Shown here: piece by piece, positions 26,461-34,123 of the stretch
How positions within the stretch are numbered: position 1 is the stretch's first letter
How the letters are laid out: the number at the start of each line of letters is the position of its first letter
Assembly: GCA_964551435.1 (NCBI GenBank)
Contig: CAZKBS010000006.1
Span: 1-64,000, forward strand
From: UBA2020 sp964551435
Lineage (GTDB): Bacteria > Pseudomonadota > Alphaproteobacteria > Micavibrionales > UBA2020
Reading direction: 5' to 3'
DNA length: 64,000 bases
Translations under genes and position numbers: made by a program
Notes under the pieces: model-generated
The model's database searches: none
Told to the model about the DNA's origin: nothing
The model's input: only the letters and a program-made list of their open reading frames with translations

Positions 26461-27102
26461 ATGTTATACGTCCAGCAATCACTCGGTCCTAAAGAAGAAA
26501 TCCTGATGGGGGCGCGCTTCCATTGGATGTACACGCTCAGTGCGGTGTTTTGGATTTTGTTTGGCCTTTTCGTCGGCGTGCTGATTGGTTACGTCGGCAT
26601 CTGGTGGGTGGTCAACGAAGAAATCCGTGGCCGCTACATGGCCGATATGCCTGCCGATCTGTATGATCAGGCTTGGAACATGATCGTGCAGGAAAAGGGC
26701 GGCTATCTTAAAATCCTCTGGGGGCTGAATGCGTTGATGCGTTTCAGCATTCTGGGCAGTTTCCTGCTTGGTCTTTACTTCTTCGCGCATATGATGATTG
26801 TGAAGGCGACGACTGAAATCGCGGTTACGTCTGAACGTCTGGTCTATAAAAAAGGCCTCATCGCCCGCCACGTCGGCGAACTCAATGTTGACCGTATCGA
26901 GGGGGTCTCTGTCCGTCAGGGGGTGCTTGGGCGTATTTTCGGCTATGGCCGCGTGCTCATCCGCGGGATGGGCGTGGGCGAGGTTCTGTTGCCGTCCATC
27001 GAGGCGCCGATTGAATTCCGCCGCGCCATTCAGGAAGCCAAGCAGATGAGCGACCGCGATAAAGCGGATTCCTCCAACATGCGTACCACCGACGAATTTT
27101 AG
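26461..27102 (+). CDS. membrane protein with bacterial PH-like domain
   Basis: 213 aa. Two hydrophobic stretches (about residues 24-50 and 90-115) precede a C-terminal bPH2/DUF304-type domain (about 118-195: TEIAVTSERLVYKKGLIARHVGELNVDRIEGVSVRQGVLGRI contains the signature spacing). Proteins of this build sit in the inner membrane; their role is unknown. The ATG at 26461 is preceded by AGGGG 10 bp upstream. Followed after 30 bp by an esterase gene on the same strand. Confidence 0.75.
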   Translation: MLYVQQSLGPKEEILMGARFHWMYTLSAVFWILFGLFVGVLIGYVGIWWVVNEEIRGRYMADMPADLYDQAWNMIVQEKGGYLKILWGLNALMRFSILGSFLLGLYFFAHMMIVKATTEIAVTSERLVYKKGLIARHVGELNVDRIEGVSVRQGVLGRIFGYGRVLIRGMGVGEVLLPSIEAPIEFRRAIQEAKQMSDRDKADSSNMRTTDEF

Positions 27103-27132
27103 GCTATTCATCACTTTTTTTTAGGCTCTGGA

Positions 27133-27867
27133 ATGTATAGCGAGCGTATCGTTGACCCGCCAAATGGCCAGCCGCCGCAGCAGGTCATTATCTTTTTTCA
27201 CGGCTATGGCTCCAGCGGCGAGAGCATGGCGCAGCATGTGGGCGGACTTCTGGCGCCGCATTTGCAAACCGCGCGTATCTATTGCCCGGATGGTTCTATC
27301 CTGCTCGGGCAGGATCAGGACGGCAGGCGTTATCACAGCTGGTTCGATGTCAGCGACGTGCTTGATAATCCCGATTGTGATGTTGTCGCGCCCCGTGCGC
27401 ATCAGGCGGCGCTGGAGGCGCAGAAATATATCGACGATGTCCTGCGCCGCGAAGGCATCAGCGAAGACCGCCTGATCATCGCCGGATTTTCGCAAGGCGG
27501 TACGATGGCTTTTTACAGCGCCCTGCTGCGTGCATCCGAAGTGGCGGGTGTCTATTGCCTGTCGGGCGGTGCGCTTGACAGATTGACACAGCCAGTATCA
27601 AAACCACCCGTCGGGCTGCTGGTGGGGGAGCGCGAGCATCAGGATTATTCCGGCTATCCGATGGCGCAGAAAACGCGCGCGCAGCTTGATGCGCAGGGCT
27701 TTCGCGTGGATTGCGCCGTTTTGCCAGGGCAGGGGCATGATATCTCGCCCGAAGCGGTGAAATTGCTGGCGCATCTCACGCATTTCCTGACTCCTAAAGA
27801 ACCGCGGGGGGCGTCGTCTTTGGAAAAAACAAATAAAAACAGCGGATTAAAGCCGCCGACGCCCTGA
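27133..27867 (+). CDS. alpha/beta-hydrolase, phospholipase/carboxylesterase family
   Basis: 244 aa cytoplasmic esterase-type hydrolase. The catalytic serine is in the nucleophile elbow GFSQGGTMA (residues 117-125). The oxyanion region is FFHGYGSSGESM (about 18-29), and the catalytic histidine is in PGQGHDIS (about 200). This is the YpfH/carboxylesterase-2 pattern, acting on short-chain esters or acyl thioesters; real substrate unknown. Likely co-transcribed with the PH-domain gene. C-terminal 20 residues are polar and probably disordered. Confidence 0.85.
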   Translation: MYSERIVDPPNGQPPQQVIIFFHGYGSSGESMAQHVGGLLAPHLQTARIYCPDGSILLGQDQDGRRYHSWFDVSDVLDNPDCDVVAPRAHQAALEAQKYIDDVLRREGISEDRLIIAGFSQGGTMAFYSALLRASEVAGVYCLSGGALDRLTQPVSKPPVGLLVGEREHQDYSGYPMAQKTRAQLDAQGFRVDCAVLPGQGHDISPEAVKLLAHLTHFLTPKEPRGASSLEKTNKNSGLKPPTP

Positions 27868-27960
27868 GTGTCCCGTATTGACATAACCGCAATCCGCGCG
27901 TAGCTTCTCCCGGTGACCCAAAACCGACATAGCGGTCTTTGCGGTACAGGGCGTTGCGAG

Positions 27961-28833
27961 ATGAAAAAACTTAGAAACATGTTCAAAGCAAACGAGACGC
28001 TGATGCAGGAGGCGCTTGTTTCAGGCGATACCGCGCAGATGGCGAAGCTTGTCGGCAAGAGCGTGAGCTTTGCCAGCACCGTTATCCGCTATGCCAATTT
28101 CAGCGATATGTCGGCGCCGATGATGCAGCTGCTTGTCCGTGATGTTACGGATAAAGACTGGCAGAAATGGAATTTCAAAGAAGGTTCCCGCGATTCACTG
28201 CGCCGTACTTTTTTCTCTGTCGCGCTCAAAAGCGGACGGCAGGATTTGGTGGATGTGTTCCTTGCCGAGAAAATCGAAATGAATACCGGCCGCGCGGAAG
28301 ATCATTGCTTTATGTCCCTGTGCGAAAGCGCGCTGCCCGCAGAAGACAAAGCCCGTGTGCTCGATTACCTGCTGGCGCGGGGCATGGATAAAGTAATCAC
28401 GCCCGAGCTCTTTCTCAAAAAATCCGCCGAGCATGGATACATCGATGGTTTTGATGTCATGAAAAAGCATATCGACATTGATATCCATACCGACAACGAA
28501 TATTTGCTGCGCCATGCGGCGGGGGCAGGGCAGGTCGAATTCTGTTTGCATCTTGCGCGGGCCCATGGTGCCGATGTCGATGTGGCGCTGATCACCGAAA
28601 GCACGCTGGGCCATCAAAAGGCAGCAGAAACGCTGGGGCTGGCGCGAGCGGTTTTGAACCCCGATGCGCAGGCCGCGCCGTCGATTGCGGGGCTGGCGGC
28701 GCAAGTGCGCGTGCTGGAGAGCGCTGTGGCCAATCTGCAGGCCAATATGCGTGATATCACCGCAAAGCTGGCCGAGCTGTCGCCGCAGCAAAGACTCGAC
28801 AAACGCCTGCCGGGCCCGTCGCCGCTTCGCTGA
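27961..28833 (+). CDS. helical-repeat (ankyrin-like) protein, unknown
   Basis: 290 aa, not matched to a named family. It consists of helix pairs with ankyrin-like fragments: FSVALKSGRQDLVDVFLAEK (about 90-109), KSAEHGYIDGFDVMKKH (about 157-173), HAAGAGQVEFCLHLARAHGADVD (about 185-207). The C terminus has a heptad-like coiled coil (LAAQVRVLESAVANLQANMRDI, about 244-265) suited to oligomerisation. No signal peptide. The ATG at 27961 sits behind CAGGG; an upstream GTG (27913) is possible. The helical-repeat body suggests a protein-binding scaffold. Confidence 0.65.
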   Translation: MKKLRNMFKANETLMQEALVSGDTAQMAKLVGKSVSFASTVIRYANFSDMSAPMMQLLVRDVTDKDWQKWNFKEGSRDSLRRTFFSVALKSGRQDLVDVFLAEKIEMNTGRAEDHCFMSLCESALPAEDKARVLDYLLARGMDKVITPELFLKKSAEHGYIDGFDVMKKHIDIDIHTDNEYLLRHAAGAGQVEFCLHLARAHGADVDVALITESTLGHQKAAETLGLARAVLNPDAQAAPSIAGLAAQVRVLESAVANLQANMRDITAKLAELSPQQRLDKRLPGPSPLR

Positions 28834-29047
28834 CATACGAACGTATTTTTTGTGTTTTGCAGGTGATCGGTGTGGTGCATATGTGCTGCGCATCAAAAAT
28901 GCAAACTATTGAATCTTTATGTATCATCATTTCAGGATTATGTCCCAAGTGCGATTTTTATTCTTGAAAACCCCCCTTTTTTGATATTCTTATAGGTGGG
29001 GTAAAAATAAGAAAAATAATAATCGCAACAAACATGGGGTAGTTACC

Positions 29048-29632
29048 ATGCAAGACCTAATTGAGAAGAACGCCCTTGCTGCGGATGAATACGATTCCGA
29101 CCGCCGCGGATTTCTGAAAGCGGGGCTTTTTGCCGCCGCTGCGCTGGGTTTCTGGACACCTGCGCTGGCGGAAGCTGCCGCGCCGCGTACCGCGCGCCTC
29201 ATCTATTTGCAAAACCCCTATACGGGCGAAAAATTCGCGGGCGAGTACTGGTACAACGGTCGTTATATTCCTTCCGCTTTCGTCGATATCAAAAAACTCA
29301 TGCGTGACCACCGCGTGAATGAACAGTTTCCCATCGATCCGCGCCTGATGGATATTCTTTACGTGATGAACAACCGTCTGGGCACGAAAAATTCCTATCA
29401 CGTGCTGTCGGGCTACCGCTCGCCGGCGACCAATGCGCGCCTGCGCCGCAACAGCGAAGGCGTTGCGCGCAACAGCCTGCATATGACAGGCCAGGCCGTG
29501 GATATCCGCCTGCCGGGGACGCGTTTGAACGTGCTGCGCAAGGCGGCGATGGATTTGAAATCGGGTGGCGTCGGGTTCTATCCGCGCAGTGATTTCGTCC
29601 ACGTCGATACGGGACGCGTCCGTCACTGGTAA
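29048..29632 (+). CDS. Tat-exported DUF882/YcbK-like peptidase (M15 fold)
   Basis: 194 aa. A twin-arginine signal (DRRGFLKAGLFAAAALGF, residues 18-35) ends at about LAEA. The catalytic domain has the zinc-site pattern of M15/LAS peptidases: SGYRSPATNARLR (about 121-133), HMTGQAVDIRL (His and Asp, about 144-154) and FVHVDTGRVRHW at the C terminus. DUF882 proteins are predicted to cut peptide cross-links in peptidoglycan; E. coli MepK (YcbK) cleaves 3-3 cross-links. Because the Tat route exports folded protein, the metal may be loaded inside the cell. Followed by a bidirectional terminator. Confidence 0.85.
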   Translation: MQDLIEKNALAADEYDSDRRGFLKAGLFAAAALGFWTPALAEAAAPRTARLIYLQNPYTGEKFAGEYWYNGRYIPSAFVDIKKLMRDHRVNEQFPIDPRLMDILYVMNNRLGTKNSYHVLSGYRSPATNARLRRNSEGVARNSLHMTGQAVDIRLPGTRLNVLRKAAMDLKSGGVGFYPRSDFVHVDTGRVRHW

Positions 29633-29654
29633 TCATCCCCACAGGATAAAAACA

Positions 29655-29685
29655 AAAACCCCGCCATATCTCTGGCGGGGTTTTT
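29655..29685. terminator. bidirectional intrinsic terminator
   Basis: AAAAACCCCGCCA (29655-29667) mirrors TGGCGGGGTTTTT (29673-29685). It can stop the DUF882 transcript on plus and the ftsEX-plsC transcript on minus. Confidence 0.88.
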
Positions 29686-29708
29686 GTTTTTGCTGCCCGG
29701 CGAGGCGC

Positions 29709-30473
29709 TTACTTTTTACGCCGCGGTGCAACGGTGCCAAGGGCGGGGCCGCCGGCTTCCTGCACGAGCTTGTCGCTGGCGGCTTCAAGGCGCTCCTCCA
29801 GCGTTTTCATCGCTTGCAGCGGCGGCTCGCCTGCCGGAATGGGCGGCAGGAATTCGAAAACGATAGTGCCGGATTTTTTGAAAAACGCATTGCGCGCCCA
29901 GAAAACGCCCGTGTTCAGCGCCATGGGTACAATCGGGACCTGAAGGTCTTTATAGATTTTCGCAAGGCCGGGTTTGTAGTCTTCAATCGCGCCGGGAGCG
30001 ACGCGCGTACCTTGCGGAAAGATGATGACATTGCGGCCGTCTTTCATGGCGGCGCGGCAGCCCGCAATCATGGCCCGCATGGATTCCATCCCTGCGCTGC
30101 GGTCAATCGCGATAAGTCCCATGCGTTTGGGATAAAGTCCCCAGACAGGCAGGCGCGTCAGTTCTTTTTTCAGCACAATCACCGGAAAATCAAACTGCGC
30201 CATAAACGGCAGTTTCAGCGTTTCATAGGCCGATTGATGCTTGGCGGCGATAATATAGGGCGTGTCCGTGGGCAGGTTTTCGAGGCCCCGCAGCTCCAGC
30301 CGCAGGTTCATGACGTATTTTTCGATCAATGTTATATATCCGCCGTAGATACGCGAAATCATCGCCGTGCAGCGGCGTGGCGGCAGCACGAAAGTCCATA
30401 GCAGCGCGATGCTCCAGAACAGCGAGCCGAAGATATAAAGCAGATTGAAAAAAAACGAACGTATTTTGTCCAT
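29709..30473 (-). CDS. plsC: 1-acyl-sn-glycerol-3-phosphate acyltransferase
   Basis: 254 aa inner-membrane enzyme that makes phosphatidic acid from lysophosphatidic acid. One N-terminal membrane helix (about 5-27). Block I is KHQSAYETL (about 78-86), where the HX4D form has E instead of D, a common variant. Block III is FPQGTRVAPG (about 152-161). Last gene of the ftsE-ftsX-ydcF-plsC cluster, 1 bp after ydcF. C-terminal tail is basic (APRRKK). Confidence 0.9.
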   Translation of the reverse strand: MDKIRSFFFNLLYIFGSLFWSIALLWTFVLPPRRCTAMISRIYGGYITLIEKYVMNLRLELRGLENLPTDTPYIIAAKHQSAYETLKLPFMAQFDFPVIVLKKELTRLPVWGLYPKRMGLIAIDRSAGMESMRAMIAGCRAAMKDGRNVIIFPQGTRVAPGAIEDYKPGLAKIYKDLQVPIVPMALNTGVFWARNAFFKKSGTIVFEFLPPIPAGEPPLQAMKTLEERLEAASDKLVQEAGGPALGTVAPRRKK

Positions 30474-30474
30474 G

Positions 30475-31143
30475 TCAAAGCGCCCTTCGCGCCGAAGTGA
30501 TGACCAGTGCGGCCAGATATTTTGAATATTCGCGGATGATAAGGCTGCGCGTTTGGCTGCTGCGCCACCAGTTGTTGATATCGAGACCTTCGGGCACCAC
30601 GGGCCACGGGCGGATTTTCAAATCCGGCGCCGCGCGCCGCATTTCCAGCAGGGCACGTTTCATGTGGTAATGCGCGGTGACAAGGTAGAAAGAGCGGTAT
30701 CCCTCAGCCTTCATCCATGCGGCTGTTTCATCGGCGTTGCCGGCGGTATCGTCGGCCTCAAACCCCAGAATGACGCAGCAGTCGATATCGCTTTTGTTAC
30801 GCTGGCTTTTCCACTGGCTCAGAAGTTCACGTACCTCGACGCCCTGATAGACGCCGGAGATGAAAAGTTTTTTACCGCGCGATTGCGACAGCAGGTCGAA
30901 TCCCGTCTGTAAGCGGTTGCTGCCGCCGGTCAGCACCACAACCGCATCCAGCATATCCTTTTCGGGTAGGGGGCCGGTGCCGCTGCGCAGGTTTTCGCGC
31001 AGGGCCATCTGGGTATCGTCGAAAATACTGCGCGTGAAGCTGTAAAGCCCCGCCAGCCAAAGTCCCGCCAGCAGTACGGCGACCAGCGCGGCCTGCGCGG
31101 GCCGTGTCATTTTGGGCAAATGCGGCATGCGGCGGGGTGTCAT
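30475..31143 (-). CDS. YdcF/DUF218 family membrane protein
   Basis: 222 aa. One N-terminal membrane anchor (about residues 12-34), then a Rossmann-like DUF218 domain: DAVVVLTGGSNRLQTGFDL (about 63-81), KLFISGVY (about 91), NADETAAWM (about 135) and FYLVTAHYHMKRALLE (about 150-165). Relatives such as SanA, ElyC and YdcF act in envelope assembly, but the reaction is unknown. The ATG at 31143 overlaps the ftsX TGA (ATGA), a translational-coupling signature, so the longer upstream frame was rejected. Confidence 0.82.
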   Translation of the reverse strand: MTPRRMPHLPKMTRPAQAALVAVLLAGLWLAGLYSFTRSIFDDTQMALRENLRSGTGPLPEKDMLDAVVVLTGGSNRLQTGFDLLSQSRGKKLFISGVYQGVEVRELLSQWKSQRNKSDIDCCVILGFEADDTAGNADETAAWMKAEGYRSFYLVTAHYHMKRALLEMRRAAPDLKIRPWPVVPEGLDINNWWRSSQTRSLIIREYSKYLAALVITSARRAL

Positions 31144-32066
31144 CAGTCCATGCGGCGCAGGGCGCCCAGTACGGTGGTCTGTGCGGTGAAATGCGCAATC
31201 ATGGTGCCGATAATGACCGGAGCGGCAACCAGCATGCCCCATTCGGTGGTGGAAAGGGAAATGTCCGGCAAAATGGCGCTGTCGATGCTGCGGGTCGTGC
31301 GTCCGACAACATAAAGCGTACCCAGCATCGCGCCCACGCCGACGATGGCGCCTTTCAGGGTGCCTTTCAGCGTATGGTGACGGAACTGGCGGGCGATATA
31401 TTCATCATGCGCACCGATCATATGCAGGGTTTCGACTTCGGGGTGGTGTATCGCCAGTTTGGCGCGCACGATACCCGAGATGGCAACAACCGCCAGCAGC
31501 ATGATCACACCCGACAGCATCATCACAAAAATGCGCGCGGTGTTGACCAGGGTGCTGACATCCTGCAGCGTATCGTCATGCGTATCGACAGTTGCCGTCG
31601 GCGCGATTTTCAGGATGTCTTTTTTCAGTGCGGCGAGATCGGCATCGCGCGTGATTTTCATGTCGATAAGAACCGGCAGGGGCAGATCGGCGGGCATGGC
31701 GCTGCCCAGCCACGGTTCGATCAGCTTGCGCACCTCGGCATCTTCGAGCGCGCGGGCGGAGGTTACGGCGTCATGCTTGCCGCCCAGCGCGACCAGCGCC
31801 TTGATTTTTTCATCCAGCGATTTACGCGCGCCGCTGTCCTGTTTGTCGCCGTCTTTTTCGGGCGCGGGGGCGCGCAGCTCGACCGTGATGCTGTCGGAAA
31901 GGCCCGACACCCATTTTTGCGTGACGCTGGCAAGACCGATATTGACAGCGAAGGCGAGGGTCATAAAAAACACCATCAGCCCCGTCACCCATGCGACCAG
32001 ATGCGCACCCGCACCGGATTCAAGGGCGATATCATAACGGTATTTCTGGAAGACTTTCGTGGCCAT
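31143..32066 (-). CDS. ftsX: cell division protein FtsX
   Basis: 307 aa integral membrane partner of FtsE. One membrane helix near the N terminus (about 27-50), a periplasmic domain (about 55-175), then three helices (about 185-210, 235-258, 275-300). FtsEX transmits ATP hydrolysis across the membrane to activate periplasmic peptidoglycan hydrolases at the septum. The family's C-terminal HTLKGTLKGA region is present. An insertion with DKQDSGARKS lies in the periplasmic part. Gap of 1 bp to ftsE and ATGA overlap to ydcF show an operon. Confidence 0.9.
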   Translation of the reverse strand: MATKVFQKYRYDIALESGAGAHLVAWVTGLMVFFMTLAFAVNIGLASVTQKWVSGLSDSITVELRAPAPEKDGDKQDSGARKSLDEKIKALVALGGKHDAVTSARALEDAEVRKLIEPWLGSAMPADLPLPVLIDMKITRDADLAALKKDILKIAPTATVDTHDDTLQDVSTLVNTARIFVMMLSGVIMLLAVVAISGIVRAKLAIHHPEVETLHMIGAHDEYIARQFRHHTLKGTLKGAIVGVGAMLGTLYVVGRTTRSIDSAILPDISLSTTEWGMLVAAPVIIGTMIAHFTAQTTVLGALRRMD

Positions 32067-32067
32067 G

Positions 32068-32751
32068 TCAGGCAGCCTTCTGGCTTTGCGGCGGCATGAT
32101 CAGCGTACCGTTTTCCAGCCGCATCTGCGGATGGCCGAAACGGCGGATGATGTCGTCGTCGTGGGTGGCGATGATGATGGTGGTGCCGTGCTTGTTGAGC
32201 TCTTCGAACAGGTACAGAATCTTGATACCGATTTCGGGGTCGATGTTGCCCGTCGGTTCATCCGCCACCAGCAGTTTGGGGCGGGCGATGACGGCGCGGG
32301 CAATGGCCACGCGCTGCTGTTCGCCACCTGATAATGTCGGCGGCTTGGCTTCCATTTTGTCGCCAAGGCCGACCCATTTCAAAAGCTCGGTCACGTTGCG
32401 GCGCGTGTGATCTTCGTCGACGCCGGCGATGCGCATGGGCAAGGCGACGTTATCGAAGGCAGAGAGATGGTTGAGCAGACGAAAATCCTGAAACACTGTG
32501 CCGATCTGGCGGCGCATGGCGGGCAGTTGGTCGCGCGGCATGGCGGTGACGTCTTTGCCGAACATGTGGATAAGTCCGCGCGTCGGCCGCTTGCCCAGAT
32601 ACAAAAGTTTGAGCAGCGATGTTTTTCCCGCACCGCTGGGGCCGGTCAGAAAATGGAACGAGCCTTTTTGCAGGCTGAAGCTGAGATCGTGCAAAATCTC
32701 AGGCCCCGTGCTGTAGCGCAGACCGACGTTGGAGAATGTCACCAGCGACAT
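32068..32751 (-). CDS. ftsE: cell division ATP-binding protein FtsE
   Basis: 227 aa ABC ATPase of the FtsEX division complex. Walker A GPSGAGKTS (37-45), Q-loop TVFQDFRLL, signature LSGGEQQRVAIARA, Walker B LLVADEPTGNID and H-loop IIIATHDDD are all intact. The start was chosen at MSLVTFSNVGLRY because this matches the usual FtsE N terminus; the frame is open for 37 more codons upstream with no support. First gene of the four-gene minus-strand operon. Confidence 0.93.
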   Translation of the reverse strand: MSLVTFSNVGLRYSTGPEILHDLSFSLQKGSFHFLTGPSGAGKTSLLKLLYLGKRPTRGLIHMFGKDVTAMPRDQLPAMRRQIGTVFQDFRLLNHLSAFDNVALPMRIAGVDEDHTRRNVTELLKWVGLGDKMEAKPPTLSGGEQQRVAIARAVIARPKLLVADEPTGNIDPEIGIKILYLFEELNKHGTTIIIATHDDDIIRRFGHPQMRLENGTLIMPPQSQKAA

Positions 32752-32970
32752 GAAGCCTCTATCCCCCGCATATGCGTATGGTTCGTCATCGACGTTTGGT
32801 TTGTACCGGTCTTGTCCGACCGCTCTCCCGCAGGCGGGATTCCGGTAAAACAAAAAATGCAAAATTAATGATTTGCATGCTATCCTTATTCAATATGTTG
32901 TGCCACTTTTATTTGTGGACACATTTTAGGATTATCGAAAAAGCGGACGCATCGGCGGGCGGCTCAAAAT

Positions 32971-33672
32971 ATGTTTCTGACCTGCGATAAATGCCAAACG
33001 GTATGGCGGCTGGATGAAAAACATCTGGCGCTGGGTGGCCGTGTCGTGCGCTGCACGTCCTGCGGCAATACGTGGTTTGAACAGCAGGTAACTGTGCCCG
33101 GCCTGACGCCGGACCCGCAGGAAGCCACCGCCGCAGACGCCAGTTTCAGCGATGTGCTGATCGAGCAGATGGACGATGGCGCCTCGCGCGCTGTGGCCCC
33201 GCTGGATGCCGATACCGCCATGCCTGCCTATGACTATCATCCGGCAGGGCTGGGACCGAATGCCTTTGGCGCCGCGGTATTTGCGCTGCTGTTCTTCGTG
33301 ACCGTCAGTGCCGTTTTGCTGTTCAAAGGACCTATCACGGCGCATGTGCCGCCCATGACACGGCTTTACGAGGCTGTGGGCGTTCATTTGCGCGCACCGG
33401 GCGAAGGGCTGTCGCTTTCCGGTCTGCTGGCGCAGACGGCGGGGGATACCCTGACCATGAGCGGCAAGGTGGGGAATGTCAGCAAGGACGCGCTGCCGTA
33501 TCCGTCTTTCCGCGTAACCCTGCGCGGTGCCGACGGCGTTTTTTTGAAAGACTGGTCGATTTATTCCCGTCCCGCGACGCTTGCGCCGGGGGAGACGGTA
33601 CCGCTAGAATTGAACTTCAAGGATATTCCCGCGGGCGGCCAGACAGTTGAAATCAAAGTACTGGGCAGCTGA
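32971..33672 (+). CDS. zinc-ribbon (MJ0042-type) membrane protein
   Basis: 233 aa. The N terminus has a four-cysteine zinc ribbon, CDKCQTVWRL and CTSCGNTWF (residues 5-31). A single membrane helix follows (about 95-115, FGAAVFALLFFVTVSAVLLF), then a C-terminal domain like DUF3426 (about 140-230: SGKVGNVSKDALPYPSFRVTL). In alphaproteobacteria this gene commonly lies divergent from ftsE, as it does here (219 bp apart). Role unknown; cytoplasmic ribbon plus periplasmic domain suggests signalling or envelope sensing. A response regulator follows 34 bp downstream. Confidence 0.82.
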   Translation: MFLTCDKCQTVWRLDEKHLALGGRVVRCTSCGNTWFEQQVTVPGLTPDPQEATAADASFSDVLIEQMDDGASRAVAPLDADTAMPAYDYHPAGLGPNAFGAAVFALLFFVTVSAVLLFKGPITAHVPPMTRLYEAVGVHLRAPGEGLSLSGLLAQTAGDTLTMSGKVGNVSKDALPYPSFRVTLRGADGVFLKDWSIYSRPATLAPGETVPLELNFKDIPAGGQTVEIKVLGS

Positions 33673-33706
33673 ACGCGCCATTAGATTATTGTTAGAGGTT
33701 TTTTTC

Positions 33707-34099
33707 ATGACAACCACAGCCGCAGACGAACAGGATAATCCCCGCTGGATTTTGGTGGCCGACGACGAGCCCTCCGTGCGCCAGTTCGTGGAGCGCGCGC
33801 TGAATTACGCGGGCTTTGCCGTGACCGCCGTGCCAGATGGCAACGCGGCGCTGGCGGCACTGGAAAAACGTTCCTATGACCTGCTGCTGACGGACATTGT
33901 TATGCCGGATCTCGACGGCATCGCCCTCGCGCTCAAGGTCAGCAAGGATTATCCGCGCACGCGTATTCTGATGATGTCGGGTTACGCCAACCAGCGCCAG
34001 CGCGCGCATAACCTCGATTGCCTCGCGCATGAGGTGATCAGCAAGCCCTTCACGCTGGAGGAAATCACCAAGCGCATTACCTCCGCGCTGGCGGCGTAG
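33707..34099 (+). CDS. cpdR: CpdR-like single-domain response regulator
   Basis: 130 aa receiver domain only. Acidic pocket VADDEPS (18-24), phosphorylated aspartate Asp63 in LLTDIVMPD, threonine/serine switch MMSGYA, and lysine in VISKPFTLEEI (about 112). The segment RAHNLDCLAHEVISKPF resembles Caulobacter CpdR, whose unphosphorylated form brings ClpXP to the cell pole and primes breakdown of CtrA and other proteins. The start is ATG after TTAGAGG, and the 12-residue polar N terminus is probably disordered. Assignment as CpdR rests on my recall of that C-terminal block. Confidence 0.75.
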   Translation: MTTTAADEQDNPRWILVADDEPSVRQFVERALNYAGFAVTAVPDGNAALAALEKRSYDLLLTDIVMPDLDGIALALKVSKDYPRTRILMMSGYANQRQRAHNLDCLAHEVISKPFTLEEITKRITSALAA

Positions 34100-34123
34100 G
34101 CGCGTAGTGGCTTATTTCCGTTT

